From: UBA7359 sp964523895
GTDB lineage: Bacteria; Pseudomonadota; Gammaproteobacteria; Eutrophobiales; Eutrophobiaceae
Direction: 5' to 3'
Length of the DNA: 16,732 nucleotides
Assembly: GCA_964523895.1 (NCBI GenBank)
Contig: CAZGBJ010000037.1
Coordinates: forward strand, 1 to 16,732
Shown here: one piece after another, positions 14,078 through 16,732 of the stretch
Layout: every line of letters starts with the position of its first letter
How positions within the stretch are numbered: the stretch's first letter is position 1
Notes under the pieces: model-generated
Seen by the model: only the letters and a program-made list of their open reading frames with translations
Database searches by the model: none
Told to the model about the DNA's origin: nothing
Made by a program: the position numbers and the translations under genes

Positions 14078-14968
14078 ATGGCTAGTTCTGAAATGACCGG
14101 ACAACAAACAGTATCAAGCGTCAGACTAGAGATCCAAAAAATAGACTGCTTACCACCCATACCATCAATAGCACAGGATATCCTGATTGCAACCAATGAT
14201 GACACTATTGATATGGATGATATTGCAAAAATAATAAAACGAGATCCTGCTCTAACAGCGAGAATAATAGGCATGGCTAATTCAGCCTTTTTTGGTTTTG
14301 GCAGAAATGTCACCACTATAGAACAAGCTATCATCAATGTTTTAGGTCTGGATTTGGTAAAAGGTTTTGCCTTGAGTCTGGCAATGAGTAAGGTATTTGA
14401 TCTGGAAAAATGTGCAAGTTTTGATCTTAAACGATACTGGTGCAGCGCATTTCTAACAGCAGAACTTGCTAGTGGTTTTACAAACCACATTGATTCAAAA
14501 GAAGTCTTCGATCCTAAGCAACTTTACTTATATGGCTTGTTACACAATATAGGCATATTAGTTCTGGTTCATCGTTTCCCAAATATTATGACTGAATTAT
14601 TTACTACTTCTGTAGAAGATAAAGAGAAACGATTAATCGATTATGAAAATGAGACCATTGATTTTAATCATCACCAGGCAGGTGCATGGTTAGGGCATAA
14701 ATGGAAACTACCTTATGAAATGATCGATATAATTGAACACCACCATGACCTGAGTCATCAGGATAGAAATTCAAACCTGGTCATATTGATTGGTTTCTGC
14801 TCAAGAATCGCCCGGCAATGGGTACTCGATACTAATTACGACCCTATGCAAGAATTAGAAGTAATCAAAACACTTAAGCTCAATCCTGATTTATTAAAAT
14901 CTTATCTGGATAAATCTCATAGTAAATTAAGTGATATCCAGAAACTCGTCGATGACATAACCAGGTAA
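14078..14968 (+). CDS. HDOD-domain signalling protein
   Basis: A 296-residue cytosolic protein almost wholly made of one HDOD domain (about 15-215): LPPIPSIAQDIL, then IIKRDPALTARIIGMANSAFFG, TTIEQAIINVLGLDLVKG, and the degenerate HD region LYLYGLLHNIGILVL. The metal-binding HD pair is replaced by His-Asn, as is usual for HDOD, so no phosphohydrolase activity is expected. A short C-terminal helical tail follows. HDOD proteins act as non-catalytic regulators in motility and second-messenger signalling. The stop is 5 bp before the diguanylate cyclase start, so the two are surely co-expressed and may act as partners (inference). The ATG lacks a clear ribosome binding site; a second ATG at codon 6 is equally possible. 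Confidence 0.9.
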   Translation: MASSEMTGQQTVSSVRLEIQKIDCLPPIPSIAQDILIATNDDTIDMDDIAKIIKRDPALTARIIGMANSAFFGFGRNVTTIEQAIINVLGLDLVKGFALSLAMSKVFDLEKCASFDLKRYWCSAFLTAELASGFTNHIDSKEVFDPKQLYLYGLLHNIGILVLVHRFPNIMTELFTTSVEDKEKRLIDYENETIDFNHHQAGAWLGHKWKLPYEMIDIIEHHHDLSHQDRNSNLVILIGFCSRIARQWVLDTNYDPMQELEVIKTLKLNPDLLKSYLDKSHSKLSDIQKLVDDITR

Positions 14969-14973
14969 CATCA

Positions 14974-16155
14974 ATGAAAGATATTATTGAAAAGCTGGAA
15001 ACGCCGGATATTTTAAATAACCGGTTTATGCAATTATTAGATTCTTTATCGGGAATAAGGACGATATCGAATCTGGGAACTCAACAACTCGAGAAAGAAC
15101 AATTTATAGACTCAATAATGAAAACGATCATCGAGCATCTGGAGGTTGAAAAAGCATCCTTATATTTGCTTGAAAAGAATTCACTTAAGTGCGTAGCAAA
15201 TTTAAATTGGGAACAATTTATTACAAATGAATCTTCCATAAATAGTAACGGCAAATCATACTTGTTGGGTGAAGGAATTGTTGGAAAAACGGCCGCGAAC
15301 CTTCAGCTAATACATATTCACAACTGCAAAGCATCTGACGAAAACCTGATTAAATATGAAACAAACAAAGAAAAAGTTGGAGCCTTAATCTGCGCACCCA
15401 TTATGGTAAATAACACGCTTCTTGGTGTCGTTGAATTATCTCATCCCGAACCGAATCATTTTGAATCATGGCAAGAACATTCAATAGTTATCTACGCCGA
15501 TTTAATAAGTATGTTGTTAAGTAATAATAAACTCTTATGTGATATGCAAAGTATTGTGGATGCGCGCACTGAAGAACTTCGTCACGCTCTTGAGGAATCA
15601 GAAAAATTAAGAGCGCGCTATGAAGAAATGTCAGTTATTGACCCATTAACAAAATTATATAACCGCCGCTACTTTTTTACCGAGGTTTCATCGACTTTAG
15701 CAAGAGCAAAACGCTATTCTCAATCATTCAGTCTCATGCTCATGGATCTTGATCGTTTCAAAGATGTTAATGACACATTTGGTCATGAATGTGGAGACAA
15801 TGTATTGACAACTATGTCAGAAATATTGAGCCAATTTACACGTGAAGGAGATACGCTTGCCAGAATTGGCGGTGAAGAATTTGTACTCGCCTTACCAGAA
15901 ACCAATAATCAAGGCGCTATAGTACTAGCCGAACGAATTAGAGCGAGCATAGAAGAACATGATTGGAAATGTAATGAAGATACAATGGAAATTAAGATCA
16001 GTATTGGAATAGCAACACTGGCAGACTTCAATAATGAGGAAATTCTTCATGACGATATTCAACTTAGCGATATTTTAAGAAAAGCTGACCTCGCCTTATA
16101 TTTTGTCAAGCAGCATGGACGAAACGGAGTCAAATCATTTTCTGCAATGTCTTAA
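14974..16155 (+). CDS. GAF-GGDEF diguanylate cyclase
   Basis: Makes cyclic di-GMP from two GTP. The 393-residue protein has an N-terminal helix (about 1-40), a GAF sensor domain (about 42-185; LLGEGIVGKTA and VGALICAPIMVNNTLLGVVEL), a coiled-coil linker (about 190-217, REELR-like heptads) and a complete GGDEF domain (about 219-390). Catalytic features are intact: DPLTKLYNRR (223-232), DLDRFKDVNDTFGH with metal-binding D258, and GGEEF (299-303). An RxxD inhibitory site (290-293) lies five residues before GGEEF, so product feedback inhibition is expected. No membrane segment is seen, so the GAF ligand must be cytosolic. It overlaps no gene and follows the HDOD gene by 5 bp. Confidence 0.94.
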   Translation: MKDIIEKLETPDILNNRFMQLLDSLSGIRTISNLGTQQLEKEQFIDSIMKTIIEHLEVEKASLYLLEKNSLKCVANLNWEQFITNESSINSNGKSYLLGEGIVGKTAANLQLIHIHNCKASDENLIKYETNKEKVGALICAPIMVNNTLLGVVELSHPEPNHFESWQEHSIVIYADLISMLLSNNKLLCDMQSIVDARTEELRHALEESEKLRARYEEMSVIDPLTKLYNRRYFFTEVSSTLARAKRYSQSFSLMLMDLDRFKDVNDTFGHECGDNVLTTMSEILSQFTREGDTLARIGGEEFVLALPETNNQGAIVLAERIRASIEEHDWKCNEDTMEIKISIGIATLADFNNEEILHDDIQLSDILRKADLALYFVKQHGRNGVKSFSAMS

Positions 16156-16469
16156 ACTGAATTACCACAAACCCCAGCGACATTAATTTTTCTTGGCTCA
16201 CAAGAAATTTAGACTATTTCTTCAAGATCGGCTTGATTTAGTCCGCAAAAACAAGAAGTATGTGCTCTCTGCGAGAGAAATGTTGCCTCGCAGCACGCAT
16301 AATTCCCAGAAAATAAAAAATAATTATAATAAAAATAAGTAATTAGGAAGACTTCTTACGTTCTGGAATTAAAAAATTCAGGTAAATGCTGAATCACAGA
16401 AACTGTGTGGATCTGCTTTTACCTAATAAAAGTTAAGCAAAAATACACTTAATACGAGGTAAAGATAAG
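16156..16469 (+). promoter_or_regulatory. pckG leader with candidate RNA switch
   Basis: This 314-bp gene-free stretch contains several hairpins: AAGAAAT/ATTTCTT (16202-16208/16216-16222), CTGCGAG/CTCGCAG (16269-16275/16287-16293), and, closest to the gene, a nested stem AGGTAAA (16380-16386)/TTTACCT (16418-16424) enclosing CACAG-AAA-CTGTG (16395-16407). The heptamer AGGTAAA recurs at 16457-16463, covering the pckG Shine-Dalgarno. TTTACCT can thus pair with either copy, with loops of 31 and 32 nt: pairing upstream frees the ribosome binding site, pairing downstream hides it. No known riboswitch class is recognised. A terminator for the upstream cyclase gene is not evident. Confidence 0.5.
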
Positions 16470-16732
16470 ATGTCTACGAGTAATAAGAAACTACAGGCTT
16501 GGGTCGATGAAATGGCCGCGTTATGTCAACCTGATAATGTCGTCTGGTGTGATGGTTCTGATCAAGAATGGGAAGATATGTGGAAGATTCTGGTTGAAGG
16601 CGGAACCGCCATCAAACTGAATGAAGAAAAGCGTCCCAATAGCTACTACATTCGTTCAGTACCTGCTGATGTTGCGCGAGTTGAAGACCGTACCTACATC
16701 TGTTCTGCAAAAGAAGAAGATGCTGGTCCTAC
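16470..16732 (+). CDS. pckG: Phosphoenolpyruvate carboxykinase (GTP), N-terminal part
   Basis: The first 87 codons of a gene that runs off the window. The product would convert oxaloacetate and GTP to phosphoenolpyruvate, GDP and CO2 for gluconeogenesis. The N terminus matches the GTP-type family: LQAWVDEMAALCQPDNVVWCDGS, then LVEGGTAIKLNEEKRPNSYY, SVPADVARVEDRTYICS and EEDAGP. It is not the ATP-type PckA. GAGGT (16456-16460) lies 9 nt before the ATG. The leader suggests translational control. The active site lies beyond the window, so integrity cannot be judged. Confidence 0.93.
   Translation, partial: MSTSNKKLQAWVDEMAALCQPDNVVWCDGSDQEWEDMWKILVEGGTAIKLNEEKRPNSYYIRSVPADVARVEDRTYICSAKEEDAGP

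Noticed and set aside
16202..16222. Intrinsic terminator of the diguanylate cyclase gene
   Set aside because: The AAGAAAT/ATTTCTT hairpin is AT-only apart from one pair and is not followed by a T run.

Overview
The window is an AT-rich stretch of bacterial chromosome, most likely from a gammaproteobacterium. The supports are UbiK next to the ComM/YifB ATPase, an apaG-apaH pair close to folA, thyA and lgt, a TorF-type porin beside glnK-amtB, and a GTP-type PEP carboxykinase. I cannot place it more finely. A run of 100 Ns flanked by an exact 55-bp overlap shows a draft short-read assembly, possibly a metagenome bin.

Layout. Positions 66-2006 (minus) hold a gene for a double cyclic-nucleotide-binding plus rhodanese protein followed 15 bp later by aroE, whose 3' end lies in a heptamer repeat. 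About 300 bp of hairpin-rich spacer follow. Positions 2305-6617 (minus) are a nitrogen block: a TorF-family porin, glnK2-amtB2, a clear C(UUCG)G terminator, then a second pair glnK1-amtB1. A candidate sigma-54 promoter and an NtrC-like dyad lie in front of the porin, so porin, PII proteins and ammonium channels may form one nitrogen-responsive unit. Positions 6931-10065 (plus) carry ubiK, comM/yifB, apaG and apaH.

Between apaH and folA, often near neighbours in this group, sits an accessory islet of two minus-strand toxin-antitoxin modules, higBA and parDE, separated by a second copy of the last ~55 codons of apaH. The two apaH tails differ mainly at synonymous sites, so they diverged as working genes before being brought together. 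This points to import by recombination rather than simple local duplication. Both modules have dyad operators; higB is predicted to have a leaderless mRNA.

Positions 11650-13977 (minus) are lgt-thyA-folA (prolipoprotein modification and the dTMP/folate cycle). ThyA is cut by the N gap, but removing the artefactual 155 bp restores a normal 264-residue protein. Positions 14078-16155 (plus) encode an HDOD protein and a GAF-GGDEF diguanylate cyclase 5 bp apart. The window ends in the start of pckG, whose 314-bp leader contains a possible RNA switch: one anti-Shine-Dalgarno heptamer that can pair with either of two identical partners, one of which is the ribosome binding site.

Most genes are ordinary housekeeping genes. 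The points most worth a second look are the apaH/higBA/parDE islet, the pckG leader, and the predicted nitrogen control of the porin.
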